64,000 bases of DNA from Clostridiales bacterium UBA4698 (GCA_002404755.1 DHKI01000007.1:62001-126000), one strand, 5' to 3'; counted from the stretch's first letter, positions 8,741 through 17,362 are shown. A program made the numbers and translations. Notes: generated by a model from the letters alone, not told the origin.

Positions 8741-9943
8741 ATGGATTTAAATGAAGCTAAACAAAAAGCAAGTAGATGTCTTGGATGTGCAAATCCGAAA
8801 TGCGTTGAGGGGTGTCCAATACATACTAATATACCAGGCTTTATCAAATGCATAAAAGATGAAGATTTAGAAGGAGCATATAAGATAATATTAGAGAAGA
8901 ATTATTTTGGAAGTGTTTGCGGTAGAGTTTGTTCACATGATGTTCAATGCAAAGGAAACTGTGTCTTAGGAGTCAAAGACAAACCAGTTGATATAGGTGA
9001 ACTAGAGGCTTTTGTTTCTGATTGGGGCTTGAAAAATAGTACTATGGGAAAAAGAGACAAGACCGTTCTAAATAAAGAAAGAATAGCAGTTGTTGGTGGC
9101 GGTGTTGCAGGTCTTACGTGTGCAATAAAACTAGAGAGACTTGGTTATGCTGTAACTTTATTTGAGAAAACAATGGAACTTGGTGGTGTATTGCAATATG
9201 GAATACCGGAGTATAGACTTCCAAAAGATATCGTATATGATACAGTTGACGAAATAACTCTTGCTAGAATGGAAGTTGATGTTGGAATGTCTCTTGGAAA
9301 AGATTTTAGTATAGATGATTTATTTGCTAAAGGATATAAGGCGGTGTTCTTAGCAATAGGATTAGACGTTCCTAAAAGGTTAAACGTTCCTGGAAAAGAT
9401 AAAAAAGGTGTATACAGTGCAAATGAATTTTTAAGAAGAGTAGACCATATAAAATTCGAGAATGTGATAGTTGTTGGTGGCGGAAACGTTGCGATGGATG
9501 TTGCTAGAATGGCAAAAGCAAAAGGTGCGAAGAGTGTAAATGTTCTTTATAGAAGAGAAAGAGCTGACATGAAAGCAAATCAAATCGAAATTATAAAAGC
9601 GATTGAAAGCGGAATAAAAATAACTCCTAACAGTGTGGTAAATGAAATTTTAGGAAACGATGTTGCTAGTGGAGTAAAATGTACAGATGGCACTACATAT
9701 AGAGGCGATACGGTAGTAATTGCCATTGGTTCAACACCAGATTTAAGTATATTGGGAGATTTGAAATTAACAGATACTGATTTAGTTGCAATTGATGAGT
9801 ATGGAGAAACAAGCAAGGAGAATGTGTTTGCAGGAGGAGATTTAACAGAAAAGAATCCTAATGTAAGTAAGGCAATAGCAAGTGCACTTCGTGCTGTTGA
9901 GGGAATAGAAAGAAAAATGAAACTCGAAAAGCATAATTTATAA
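8741..9943 (+). CDS. GltD-like FAD/NAD(P) oxidoreductase with N-terminal Fe-S domain
   Basis: A flavoprotein of the glutamate synthase small subunit / NfnB-like family. It moves electrons between NAD(P)H, FAD and Fe-S centres. The 400 residues begin with the dihydropyrimidine-dehydrogenase-type Fe-S domain (C14, C17, C21 and C25 in CLGCANPKCVEGC). A first Rossmann motif, VVGGGVAG, near residue 115 binds FAD, and a second, VVGGGNVAMD, near residue 245 binds NAD(P). A C-terminal FAD motif is visible as FAGGD. No glutamate synthase large subunit is adjacent, so the partner is unknown; it may act with another oxidoreductase or an Nfn-type complex. The next gene, maf, starts 21 bp after its stop. 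Confidence 0.85.
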   Translation: MDLNEAKQKASRCLGCANPKCVEGCPIHTNIPGFIKCIKDEDLEGAYKIILEKNYFGSVCGRVCSHDVQCKGNCVLGVKDKPVDIGELEAFVSDWGLKNSTMGKRDKTVLNKERIAVVGGGVAGLTCAIKLERLGYAVTLFEKTMELGGVLQYGIPEYRLPKDIVYDTVDEITLARMEVDVGMSLGKDFSIDDLFAKGYKAVFLAIGLDVPKRLNVPGKDKKGVYSANEFLRRVDHIKFENVIVVGGGNVAMDVARMAKAKGAKSVNVLYRRERADMKANQIEIIKAIESGIKITPNSVVNEILGNDVASGVKCTDGTTYRGDTVVIAIGSTPDLSILGDLKLTDTDLVAIDEYGETSKENVFAGGDLTEKNPNVSKAIASALRAVEGIERKMKLEKHNL

Positions 9944-9964
9944 GAGCTTAGAAAGGAATGTGAA

Positions 9965-10559
9965 ATGGTAAAACTAATATTAGCATCTAAATCAAAATGG
10001 AGAAAAGAAATAATAGAAATGGCAGGGCTGAAATGCGAAGCAATTCGGAAGCGATGTGGAAGAAAATATAGAGTTTAACAATAATCCAGATGAATATGTT
10101 ATGGAGTTATCAAAGCAAAAGGCAAAAGCAGTTGCAGAAAAAGTTGAAGAGGGAATAATAATATCTGCTGATACAATAGGCTATATGAATAACGAAAAGT
10201 TTGAAAAGCCAAAAAGCAGAGAAGAAGCATTTAGAAATATAAAAAAATTATCAGGAAATGTAAATTATGCAGTTACAGGAGTTACCTTAATAGACAAGTA
10301 CAAAAATAAAACTGTTACATTTTATGAAAAAGCAGCTGTATATTTTAAAAGCATGACAGATGAAGAAGTTAATTGGTATATAGATAACGAAAAAAATGTT
10401 TACGATTGTGCAGGATATTCAATGGAGACGAGAGCATCACTATTTGTAACAAAAATAGAAGGAGACTATAAATCAATAGTTGGTTTGCCAATAAGCAAAA
10501 TCTATGATGAATTAAAAAAATGGGGATATAACATAAACGATTTTGAAACAATAATTTAA
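9965..10559 (+). CDS. maf: Maf family nucleotide pyrophosphatase, split by a +1 frame break at CGG
   Basis: Maf proteins are house-cleaning nucleoside triphosphate pyrophosphatases acting on dTTP/UTP or modified pyrimidine nucleotides. Translation from ATG 9965 (SD AAAGGAA) reads the family N-terminus ILASKSKWRKEII and then meets CGG at 10046-10048, after 27 codons, and stops shortly after. Skipping C10046 and reading GGA as Gly gives EAIGSDVEE, restoring the conserved SDV(D/E)E motif, and continues to the stop at 10559. Downstream motifs include SKQKA and SADTIGYMN. The joined product is 197 residues, normal for Maf. If the break were inactivating, the gene would lose its catalytic N-terminal loop. 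Confidence 0.85.
10043..10051 (+). other. CGG +1 recoding site 2 (maf)
   Basis: Zero frame reads ATT CGG AAG. The family reading is ATT, skip C, GGA (Gly), AGC, GAT, GTG. The resulting GSDVEE is the conserved Maf motif. Confidence 0.72.
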
Positions 10560-10572
10560 AGGAGAGAGACTT

Positions 10573-11019
10573 GTGAAAATATATAGAAAGAGATACATAC
10601 CCAACGAAATAGTAGACATATCTGGAGACAAAGTAGAATTTGTAAGTGAAGATTTGCTAATAACAAGTTGGCTTCCAATTCATCCAAGAAACGATGTGGC
10701 ATTTGGAATGTCGTATACATATTTAAAAAAAGGCTGGAAAATAAGCAAATTTTACGATAAAGACAAAAACTTTTTATATTGGTATTGTGACATAATAGAT
10801 GCACAAATAAAAGATGAAGAATATATCTTAGTTGATTTGCTAGTTGATATAAAAGTCTACCCAGATGGAAGATATGAAATATTAGACGAAGAAGAACTAG
10901 ATGAGGCCTTAAATCAAGGCTTAATAACAAAAGAACAAAAAGAAGAAGCATTAAATAAATTAAGTGCCTTATTAGAAACAATAAAAAAAGGAGAATTTCC
11001 TCCAAGAGAATGTATGTAA
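10573..11019 (+). CDS. DUF402-family protein
   Basis: The 148-residue product resembles DUF402 proteins (YgaC/Ntdp type), some of which are nucleoside di-/triphosphate phosphatases; the actual substrate is not evident here. Visible family features are the RYIPNEIVDISGD N-terminus, the aromatic WYCDIIDAQ strand, and the acidic VDLLVDIKVYPDGR strand that would bind metal. Start is GTG 10573, preceded by GGAGAGAG. It lies 13 bp after maf and is probably in the same transcript. A perfect palindrome terminates it against convergent smpB. A role in nucleotide clean-up beside Maf is an inference from position. Confidence 0.7.
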   Translation: MKIYRKRYIPNEIVDISGDKVEFVSEDLLITSWLPIHPRNDVAFGMSYTYLKKGWKISKFYDKDKNFLYWYCDIIDAQIKDEEYILVDLLVDIKVYPDGRYEILDEEELDEALNQGLITKEQKEEALNKLSALLETIKKGEFPPRECM

Positions 11020-11029
11020 GATTTACTAA

Positions 11030-11059
11030 AAATGCACTGGAAAAATTTCCAGTGCATTT
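11030..11059. terminator. Bidirectional terminator between the DUF402 gene and smpB
   Basis: Perfect 14-bp arms AAATGCACTGGAAA (11030-11043) and TTTCCAGTGCATTT (11046-11059), with T-rich tracts on both sides. It sits between convergent genes. Confidence 0.9.
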
Positions 11060-11071
11060 AAAAAGCTAATA

Positions 11072-11530
11072 CTAGTAATCTTCTCTTTGTTGAAGCCTTC
11101 TTAAAGCGTCTTTTTTAGCAATATCTTCACGTTTATCATAAAGTTTTTTGCCACGAGCAACAGCTAGCTCTAATTTTATTTTGTTTCTGTCCCAATACAT
11201 ACTAAGTGGAACAAGCGTAACGCCTTTTTGTTGAACCATGCCAATCAGTTTTCTGATTTCTTGTTTATGAACAAGTAGCTTTCTAGTTCTCATAGGGTCT
11301 TTGTTAAAAATGTTTCCTTGTTCAAAAGGACTAATATGTAGATTATAAACCCAAAGCTCGCCATTTTTAATGCCAGCGTAGCTATCTTTCATATTGACTT
11401 TGCCTGCTCTAACAGATTTAACCTCAGTTCCAACAAGCTCAATTCCACATTCTAGTTTAGAATCTATAAAATACTCATGAAAAGCTTTAGAGTTAGTAGC
11501 AATATTATTTCTATCTTTATTATCAGCCAT
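11072..11530 (-). CDS. smpB: SsrA-binding protein SmpB
   Basis: SmpB binds tmRNA and is required for trans-translation, rescuing ribosomes stalled on broken messages. The 152-residue protein shows the OB-fold sequence [20 protein letters not shown], the conserved [10 protein letters not shown] and [11 protein letters not shown] segments, and a basic C-terminal tail ending in a [12 protein letters not shown] helix that occupies the decoding centre. The start is the ATG complementary to 11528-11530, preceded by GGAGGTG; an upstream in-frame start lacks a ribosome site. Ribosome rescue is of extra interest in a genome where CGG may stall ribosomes. Confidence 0.97.
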   Translation of the reverse strand: MADNKDRNNIATNSKAFHEYFIDSKLECGIELVGTEVKSVRAGKVNMKDSYAGIKNGELWVYNLHISPFEQGNIFNKDPMRTRKLLVHKQEIRKLIGMVQQKGVTLVPLSMYWDRNKIKLELAVARGKKLYDKREDIAKKDALRRLQQREDY

Positions 11531-11660
11531 AAAAACACCTCCATATGTATAAAAATAGCTTAAAATCAACTAAATTCTAATACAAAGAGAGAAGAAAGTC
11601 AAATTGAAAAATAATACAAGAAATTTTACAAATTTAAGGCAAATATATAAAATGTAAAAT

Positions 11661-11689
11661 TTGACATAAAGTAGAAAATAATGTATAAT
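11661..11689 (+). promoter_or_regulatory. Strong promoter of the nucleotide cassette
   Basis: Consensus TTGACA (11661-11666), 17-bp spacer, consensus TATAAT (11684-11689). It drives the five genes from 11777. Confidence 0.8.
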
Positions 11690-11776
11690 ATTGCCGAAAA
11701 ATAGCATAAGTGTTCTCGCAATGATTTTATCTAGCAACTAATTATGCTAAATATTTAAAAGTGGGGGGTATATTTT

Positions 11777-12115
11777 ATGAATTTGACAATAAGAAAAATG
11801 CAAAAATACTTAAAAGAAAAGTACAAGAGAACAAAACCGGAAGATATTAAAAATACGCAAAGATATTTTTTGAAATTGGTAGAGGAAGTAGGTGAATTGG
11901 CGGAAGTTATTAGAAAAGAACAAAGAATGGAAGGCACTAATATTAAAGGAACTATAGAAGAAGAAATATCAGATGTTTTATATTACATTTTGATGATTGC
12001 AAATACATATGACATAGATTTAGAAGATTGCTTTAGAATGAAGGAAGAATTAAATCGTCTTAGATATGGACATGCATTAAGAATAGATGATATACAGGAA
12101 GATGATGAAAAATGA
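11777..12115 (+). CDS. MazG-like nucleotide pyrophosphohydrolase
   Basis: A 112-residue all-alpha NTP pyrophosphohydrolase, which converts (d)NTPs to (d)NMPs and pyrophosphate. The metal-binding signature is visible as EEVGE (residues 36-40) and E63-x-x-D66 in the EEEISDVLYY helix. It is the single-domain form, about half the length of housekeeping MazG. It overlaps the next gene by 4 bp (ATGA), so translation is probably coupled. In the cassette it could supply dNMP, for example dCMP from dCTP as the phage T4 dCTPase does; the base specificity is inferred, not seen. Confidence 0.85.
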   Translation: MNLTIRKMQKYLKEKYKRTKPEDIKNTQRYFLKLVEEVGELAEVIRKEQRMEGTNIKGTIEEEISDVLYYILMIANTYDIDLEDCFRMKEELNRLRYGHALRIDDIQEDDEK

Positions 12116-13035
12116 TAGAATTATTAAAAAGTATAAATGATAATTATGATATGTTTATTGATACTAATAAAATACATAAATTTGGAGCAACTACAATAAA
12201 TGATATATTTTTAATAAACATTGATAGCCAAAAATATATTGTAAAAATTTATAATGTAGATGAAGAGAAACAAATTGATAATTCTTTATATACACAAAAA
12301 AAGGTATATCAGTCATTGAAAATGGCACCAGATGTGTTATTAAATAAAAATAATGAACTATATACAAGGCATAATGATAAATTTTACGCAATACAAGAAT
12401 ATATTGAAGAACAAAAGAGTACTGAAACAGATATAATAGAAAAAACATCAAAAAATTTATGCTTTTTGCATCAAGAATTGAAAAAGTTGGATGAAAGTTT
12501 ATATAAAAATAAAAAAGAATATAGTGATAATATTTCTATAAAAGAAAATATAGATAAAACAAAAAATGAATTTGAGAAAATAAGAACTTCTCAAGAAGTA
12601 AAAAATGTTTTTAATGCACTTTTAAATAAAAGAAAAAATATGTTAGAAAAGTACAACTGTGAATATCATCCGAATGAATTTCAAGTAATACATAGGGATA
12701 TTAGACCAGGCAATATTATTACTAATAATAATGAAATTTATTTTATAGATTTTGATTACGTAGCATATGGTGATTTACTTTTTGAAATTGGCTCTGCATC
12801 TATGCTTGTATCTGATTTTGTGATAGAAGGAGCTAAGAATTTTGTGAAAATATATAATAGTTATCTGGAAAAGAAATATAGAAGTGAAGAAATATACGAA
12901 AATCTATTAGCCTATTATGTTCAAAGTGACTTTCCAATAAAGCTTATTAACAAAGTTGAGAATGATGCTCTAATTGGATTTATAAAAACTAGAATTAAAT
13001 GTTTGGATTTTTGTGAAGAAATATTACATTATTAA
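12112..13035 (+). CDS. APH/choline-kinase-fold small-molecule phosphotransferase
   Basis: A 307-residue kinase-fold protein. The catalytic loop is HRDIRPGN (residues 194-201; D196 is the catalytic base and N201 a metal ligand). The Mg-binding motif is FIDFDY with D213. This is the aminoglycoside phosphotransferase / CotS / choline kinase superfamily, which phosphorylates hydroxyls on small molecules. It lies in an operon with MazG-like, ThyA-like, kinase and glycosylase-like genes, so a nucleoside or sugar substrate is plausible but unproven. It could also be an antibiotic kinase or a spore-coat CotS homologue. Codon use matches neighbouring native genes. Confidence 0.75.
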   Translation: MIELLKSINDNYDMFIDTNKIHKFGATTINDIFLINIDSQKYIVKIYNVDEEKQIDNSLYTQKKVYQSLKMAPDVLLNKNNELYTRHNDKFYAIQEYIEEQKSTETDIIEKTSKNLCFLHQELKKLDESLYKNKKEYSDNISIKENIDKTKNEFEKIRTSQEVKNVFNALLNKRKNMLEKYNCEYHPNEFQVIHRDIRPGNIITNNNEIYFIDFDYVAYGDLLFEIGSASMLVSDFVIEGAKNFVKIYNSYLEKKYRSEEIYENLLAYYVQSDFPIKLINKVENDALIGFIKTRIKCLDFCEEILHY

Positions 13036-13045
13036 GGAGGGCAAT

Positions 13046-13894
13046 ATGTATATAGTGGATGAAGGATTTAGTAATGCTTATAAAAAGATGTGTTTATATT
13101 TATTAGAAAACGGAGAAAAGAGTTGCCCACGAAATATGGATACACAAGAAGTTGAAGGGGCTATGATAATAGTAAAAAATCCTAGAACTAGAATGATAAA
13201 TCATGAACTAAGAAATGTTTCGATTTCATTTGCAATAGGCGAATGGTTGTGGCATATGGAAGGCAGAAATGATTTGAAAATGATACAGTATTACGCACCT
13301 AGTTATTATAAGTATTCTGATGATGGTAAAATTCTTAATGGTGCGTATGGTCCTAGAATAAAAAGGTCGTTAATGAAAATCGTTGAAACATTAAAAAAGG
13401 ATCCAGATAGTAGAAGGGCAGTAGTGCCGATATATTGGAAAGAAGATGCTGGACTTGATAGTAATGATATACCGTGTACAATAGGATTTCAATTTTTAAT
13501 AAGGAATAATAGATTAGATATGATTGTTAATATGAGGTCAAATGATATATTTTTGGGATTTCCATATGATATTTTTAATTTTACTATGTGGCAAGAATAT
13601 GTTGCTTGTAAATTAAATATTGATATAGGAACATATACACATATAGCAAATAATTTGCACTTTTATGAGGAAAATAGAGAAAAAATTGTAAAAGCATCTT
13701 TGGTTGAAAATGTTAAAGAAAACGAAATGGAAAAAATGCCAAGAAAAGATTTAGAAACACAACTTTCATTATTATATGATATAGAAGAAAAAATAAGAAA
13801 TAAACAAGAATATGGTAGTAATAAACAAAATGATTACTTTTTAAAACTTACAAAAGAACTAGAAAAATATAACGATAAACTAAGAATGAGGTAG
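13046..13894 (+). CDS. ThyA-family pyrimidine hydroxymethylase (dCMP/CMP type predicted)
   Basis: The 282-residue protein belongs to the thymidylate synthase superfamily. Conserved residues align: catalytic C144 in the IPC motif, R164 and D167 in MRSND, and H205/Y207 in LHFYE. The key difference is D175 in LGFPYDI, where thymidylate synthase has Asn (LGLPFNI), the residue that selects dUMP. Phage T4 dCMP hydroxymethylase and bacterial CMP hydroxymethylases carry Asp there. The residue after the catalytic Cys is Thr instead of His. I therefore predict 5-hydroxymethylation of dCMP or CMP rather than dTMP synthesis. Start ATG 13046 follows AAGGAGG at 13034-13040, just at the end of the kinase gene. 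A divergent thymidylate synthase remains possible. Confidence 0.78.
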   Translation: MYIVDEGFSNAYKKMCLYLLENGEKSCPRNMDTQEVEGAMIIVKNPRTRMINHELRNVSISFAIGEWLWHMEGRNDLKMIQYYAPSYYKYSDDGKILNGAYGPRIKRSLMKIVETLKKDPDSRRAVVPIYWKEDAGLDSNDIPCTIGFQFLIRNNRLDMIVNMRSNDIFLGFPYDIFNFTMWQEYVACKLNIDIGTYTHIANNLHFYEENREKIVKASLVENVKENEMEKMPRKDLETQLSLLYDIEEKIRNKQEYGSNKQNDYFLKLTKELEKYNDKLRMR

Positions 13895-13896
13895 TT

Positions 13897-14541
13897 ATGA
13901 AAGGAAAATTAATTGCAATAATGGGAATCGATGGCTCTGGTAAGACGACGTTAGTGAGAAATCTTCAAAAATGTGGTTGCAAAATAGAAAACTGGAAATG
14001 TATAAGCATATTTGATAATTCAATATTTACACAAGAACTAGAAAAAGTAGCAATACAGCAAGGAAAAACAAGGAGAGAATGCTTTTCAAAAGAACTGAGA
14101 AGTATTACTTGGAGAGTTGATTTAATAAACAATATGTTTAGATATGTTGTTCCAGAATTAGAAAAAGGAAGCATAATTATTTTAGATAGATATACATTAT
14201 GTAACAAAGTTTATTCGAATCTTGAGAAAAGTGATTTAGGATATATGGATAGAATATTGGAAGTTTTGCCAAAACCAGATTTGGGTATATATTTAGATGT
14301 CGATATTGATGTTGCGTTAAAAAGAATAAATGAGAGAAATGGAAAAGAACAAGCACCGTATGAAAAGAGAGAGGGATTAATTGATTTAGAAGGAAAATAT
14401 AAAAGTTTAATGTTACGAGAAGAATATCCTATTGTCAAAATTAATGCAAATTTATCAGAAAAAGAAGTTACAAGAAGTGCACTTGATGCTATAATAAGAG
14501 TGATTAATAGAGATAAAGGAAAAGATGTGTATGAAAGATAA
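13897..14541 (+). CDS. Thymidylate-kinase-like deoxynucleoside monophosphate kinase
   Basis: A 214-residue P-loop kinase: GIDGSGKTT at residues 10-18, the LDRYT motif near residue 97 typical of dTMP kinases, and an arginine-rich lid near residues 140-155. It starts 3 bp after the hydroxymethylase-like gene. Family knowledge says dTMP to dTDP. In this cassette it could instead phosphorylate a modified dNMP, as phage T4 dNMP kinase does with hydroxymethyl-dCMP. Low similarity in the lid to housekeeping Tmk and its location outside the usual holB/tmk context argue that it is not the primary copy. It overlaps the next gene. Confidence 0.78.
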   Translation: MKGKLIAIMGIDGSGKTTLVRNLQKCGCKIENWKCISIFDNSIFTQELEKVAIQQGKTRRECFSKELRSITWRVDLINNMFRYVVPELEKGSIIILDRYTLCNKVYSNLEKSDLGYMDRILEVLPKPDLGIYLDVDIDVALKRINERNGKEQAPYEKREGLIDLEGKYKSLMLREEYPIVKINANLSEKEVTRSALDAIIRVINRDKGKDVYER

Positions 14542-15211
14542 TAATATATTAAGTGATGTGTATTTAGGAGAAGAATATGCCTATTTGAGACCTTACATAT
14601 GTAGAGGAAATCCATATGACGCTAGAGTATTTTTGGTTGGTATAAATCCAGCAACACCAATATATCCTAAGCAAGTGAGCCTTGAAAGATATATGGAAAT
14701 AGTAAAAAATTATGAAACTTTTATGGAGTTTTATTTAGAGAGTAGAAGAAAACAAAATAAATTGGGCGTATCAAGAACAAGAATGGGAATAAATTCATTA
14801 GTTGATTGGATAGAGAATGAATGTAATACAGGAGTGATTGAAACAGATATTTTCACATATCCTACTAAAAATGTAAAAGAATTGTTGACGGTAAATAAAC
14901 AAATATTGCATAAGAGTATAGAAAAGTTTTGGCAAGTGTTATTAGAGTTTCAACCAGATACAATAATATTATATGGGTCATTAACTGTAGATGTATTAAA
15001 AAAGTTATTAAATGAGAAGAACAAACAAGTTGAATATTTTTGTGAAGACAAAAACGGAATAGAAGATATAGAAAAAATCTTTCCGTTTGCTAGATTTATT
15101 ATTGATTCTAAAAATGTAAATGTTCTTGCTTGCAGACATCTAATGTACTATGGAAGAAGTGGCAATAGTTTTGAAGATTTAAGACAAAATGTAAAAAAAG
15201 CACTAATGTAA
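14531..15211 (+). CDS. Uracil-DNA-glycosylase-superfamily-like protein
   Basis: Not confidently recognised. The arrangement of a VFLVGINPATP strand-loop (near residue 34), a QPDTIILYGSLTVDVLKKL strand-helix, and a late NVLACRHLMYYGR segment resembles the order of motifs in uracil-DNA glycosylases (GxNP, a P-x-hydrophobic-G strand, then HPS), though the final HPS is HLM. If correct it could excise a base from DNA or from a nucleotide. Start is ATG 14531 (or 14525, two codons earlier); both overlap the kinase gene. It is last in the nucleotide cassette. The family assignment is an inference from motif order. Confidence 0.45.
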   Translation: MKDNNILSDVYLGEEYAYLRPYICRGNPYDARVFLVGINPATPIYPKQVSLERYMEIVKNYETFMEFYLESRRKQNKLGVSRTRMGINSLVDWIENECNTGVIETDIFTYPTKNVKELLTVNKQILHKSIEKFWQVLLEFQPDTIILYGSLTVDVLKKLLNEKNKQVEYFCEDKNGIEDIEKIFPFARFIIDSKNVNVLACRHLMYYGRSGNSFEDLRQNVKKALM

Positions 15212-15544
15212 AAAAATTTGAAAGATAATTATTAATGTGTAAATATATATTTCACAATTGAAATTTTAGCCCAATGGCAACTTACAATTTATTTAGAAAA
15301 TTTCAAAAAGTTTACTAAAATTTGAAGATACATAAAAGGGGCTGTAAAAGAGTCAAAAGCAAAAATGCGTGAAAAATCTCACGCATTTTTTAGGTTGCTG
15401 ACAAACATGTGACTGAGTCTAATTTGTTTCATAATAAAGCTTGTTTTCCATTATTTTACTAGCAATCGAAAAAGATAAAATAATAGTGTATTTTTCTACA
15501 AAATGTGGTAAAATAATTGCACAAAGGCAAATAGGAGGTCAAAA
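15212..15544. other. Intergenic region between the nucleotide cassette and sufC
   Basis: 333 bp. The first 150 bp are A/T-rich with no recognised element. A strong terminator hairpin lies at 15361-15391. A TAAAAT (15509-15514) with no clear -35 may serve sufC. Confidence 0.5.
15361..15391 (+). terminator. Terminator downstream of the nucleotide cassette
   Basis: Perfect 12-bp arms AAAAATGCGTGA (15361-15372) and TCACGCATTTTT (15379-15390). Confidence 0.85.
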
Positions 15545-16249
15545 ATGCTAGAAATAAAAGACATTTCATTTAGTAGAGATAATAAAAACATACTAAAACA
15601 TGTAAATTTAGATATAGATTCAAACAAATTTATTGCGATTACAGGGCCAAATGGTTCTGGTAAATCAACCCTTGCTAAAATGATTATGGGTATTGAAAAG
15701 CCAGACAGCGGAAAGATTATTTTTAATGGAACTGATATAACAAATATGACAATAGATGAAAGAGCTAGAATGGGGATAGGTTTTGCGTTCCAACAACCGG
15801 TTAAATTTAAAGGAATAACAGTATATGATTTGATAAAATTATCAGCTGGTCATGATGTGAAAAAAGCTGATGCGTGCGATATATTATCAAAAGTTGGACT
15901 TTGTGCAAAAGAGTATATAGATAGAGAAGTTAATGCATCACTTTCAGGTGGAGAATTAAAAAGAATCGAAATCGCAACAGTGGCTGTTAGAAAAAATGCG
16001 TTAACAATATTTGATGAGCCAGAAGCAGGTATTGATTTATGGAGCTTTAATAATCTTATAAAAGTATTTGAAGAACTTAGAAACACTATAGAAGATAGCA
16101 CAATACTAATAATCTCACACCAAGAAAAGATTTTAAATATAGCCGACAAAGTTATTTTGATGAATGATGGAACAGTCGAAAAATACGGAGATAAAGACGA
16201 TGTTTTAGGTACTGCATTAAATGCTCCAAAAACATGTTGCAAACTTTAA
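15545..16249 (+). CDS. sufC: Fe-S cluster assembly ATPase SufC (minimal SUF/SMS type)
   Basis: A 234-residue ABC-type ATPase that energises Fe-S scaffold assembly with a SufB/D partner. Motifs: Walker A GPNGSGKST (residues 34-42), signature LSGGELKR, Walker B/D-loop IFDEPEAGID, and an H-loop ISHQEK. The ribosome site AGGAGGTC precedes ATG 15545. The next gene encodes the only SufB/D-type partner. No sufS or sufU gene is in the operon, so this is the two-gene minimal arrangement. A cysteine desulfurase with a frame break lies 3 kb downstream. Confidence 0.93.
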   Translation: MLEIKDISFSRDNKNILKHVNLDIDSNKFIAITGPNGSGKSTLAKMIMGIEKPDSGKIIFNGTDITNMTIDERARMGIGFAFQQPVKFKGITVYDLIKLSAGHDVKKADACDILSKVGLCAKEYIDREVNASLSGGELKRIEIATVAVRKNALTIFDEPEAGIDLWSFNNLIKVFEELRNTIEDSTILIISHQEKILNIADKVILMNDGTVEKYGDKDDVLGTALNAPKTCCKL

Positions 16250-16283
16250 AATAATGCATTTTATAAAGCGGAAAGGAATAATA

Positions 16284-17201
16284 ATGGATAGTGTAGATAA
16301 AGATTTGTTAAAAGAAATATCAGATATTTCTGGTACGCCAGAAGGAGCATATAACATAAGAAAAAACGGAAAAGGAATAGAAAGAAAAGTAACAGAGAAT
16401 ATAAATATTGTTCCAAAAGAAGAAGGAAAAGGAATAGACATATATGTTAAAGAAAATACAAATGGTGAAATTGTGCATATTCCAGTAATCATAACAGAAA
16501 GTGGCTTAACTGATGTAGTGTATAACGATTTCTATATCGGCAAAAATGCAAAAGTGTATATAATTGCAGGTTGTGGAATTCATAATGACCATCATAAAGA
16601 TTCTAGACATGATGGAATACACCGTTTCTTTTTAGAAGAGGGAGCAAGTGTTAAGTATATTGAAAAGCATTATGGCGAGGGAGATGGCGACGGTAAGAGA
16701 ATCCTAAATCCAGTTACAGAAGTTCATATGAAAAAAGGAAGCAACATGGAGATGGAAAGCATTCAGATTAAAGGCGTTGATTCAACAATTAGAACAACAA
16801 AAGGTGTATTAGAAGAGGATACAAATTTTGTTGTTTCAGAAAAAATAATGACACATGGCAGTCAAATTGCAGAGACAATGTTTGATGTTGAATTAAACGG
16901 CGAAAATTCTAGTACACACGTAACCTCTAGATCCGTTGCAACAGAAAATTCAAAGCAAAAATTCATGTCAAAAGTATATGGAAATACAAAATGCTTTGCT
17001 CATGTTGAATGCGATGCAATCATAAAAGATAAGGCATCTGTTAGGGCTATACCAGAGATAACAGCCAATAGTGTCGAGGCAAACTTAATCCATGAAGCGG
17101 CAATTGGCAAGATAGCTGGAGAACAATTAACAAAACTTATGACACTTGGACTAACAGAAAAAGAGGCAGAAGAAGAAATAATAAAAGGTTTCTTACGTTA
17201 A
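16284..17201 (+). CDS. sufB: SufB/SufD-like Fe-S scaffold protein (SmsB type)
   Basis: A 305-residue beta-helix scaffold of the SufBD family, much shorter than SufB (about 465 residues) and lacking its N-terminal extension; this fits the SufCB-only (SMS) systems of anaerobes. Conserved features are the HNDHHKDSRHDGIHRF histidine-rich segment near residue 120, the GEGDG/HMKKGSNMEM strands, and the C-terminal EANLIHEAAIGKIAGEQL motif with a SufC-binding helix. ATG 16284 is chosen because GGAAAGGA lies just upstream; an earlier in-frame start would overlap sufC without a ribosome site. Confidence 0.9.
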   Translation: MDSVDKDLLKEISDISGTPEGAYNIRKNGKGIERKVTENINIVPKEEGKGIDIYVKENTNGEIVHIPVIITESGLTDVVYNDFYIGKNAKVYIIAGCGIHNDHHKDSRHDGIHRFFLEEGASVKYIEKHYGEGDGDGKRILNPVTEVHMKKGSNMEMESIQIKGVDSTIRTTKGVLEEDTNFVVSEKIMTHGSQIAETMFDVELNGENSSTHVTSRSVATENSKQKFMSKVYGNTKCFAHVECDAIIKDKASVRAIPEITANSVEANLIHEAAIGKIAGEQLTKLMTLGLTEKEAEEEIIKGFLR

Positions 17202-17235
17202 TAGTATAAAATGGATTTGAAAAATATATAAAAAG

Positions 17236-17270
17236 AAAGGCTATAAGATTAAAACTTGTGGCCTTTTATA
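17236..17270 (+). terminator. Terminator after the sufCB pair
   Basis: Arms AAAGGCTATAAG (17236-17247) and CTTGTGGCCTTT (17255-17266) pair with two G-U wobbles, followed by TTATA. Confidence 0.65.
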
Positions 17271-17362
17271 CATACTGAAAAAGCAACTTAAACTTAAGTA
17301 TGTTCTATAAAAAGATGAAAACTGTTAATGTAGTGTAAACTAAATTATAAAAAATAGTCGCA

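Noticed and set aside
13046..13894. Calling the ThyA-like gene the housekeeping thymidylate synthase
   Set aside because: Asp replaces the dUMP-selecting Asn and Thr follows the catalytic Cys; a hydroxymethylase fits better. Not excluded outright.
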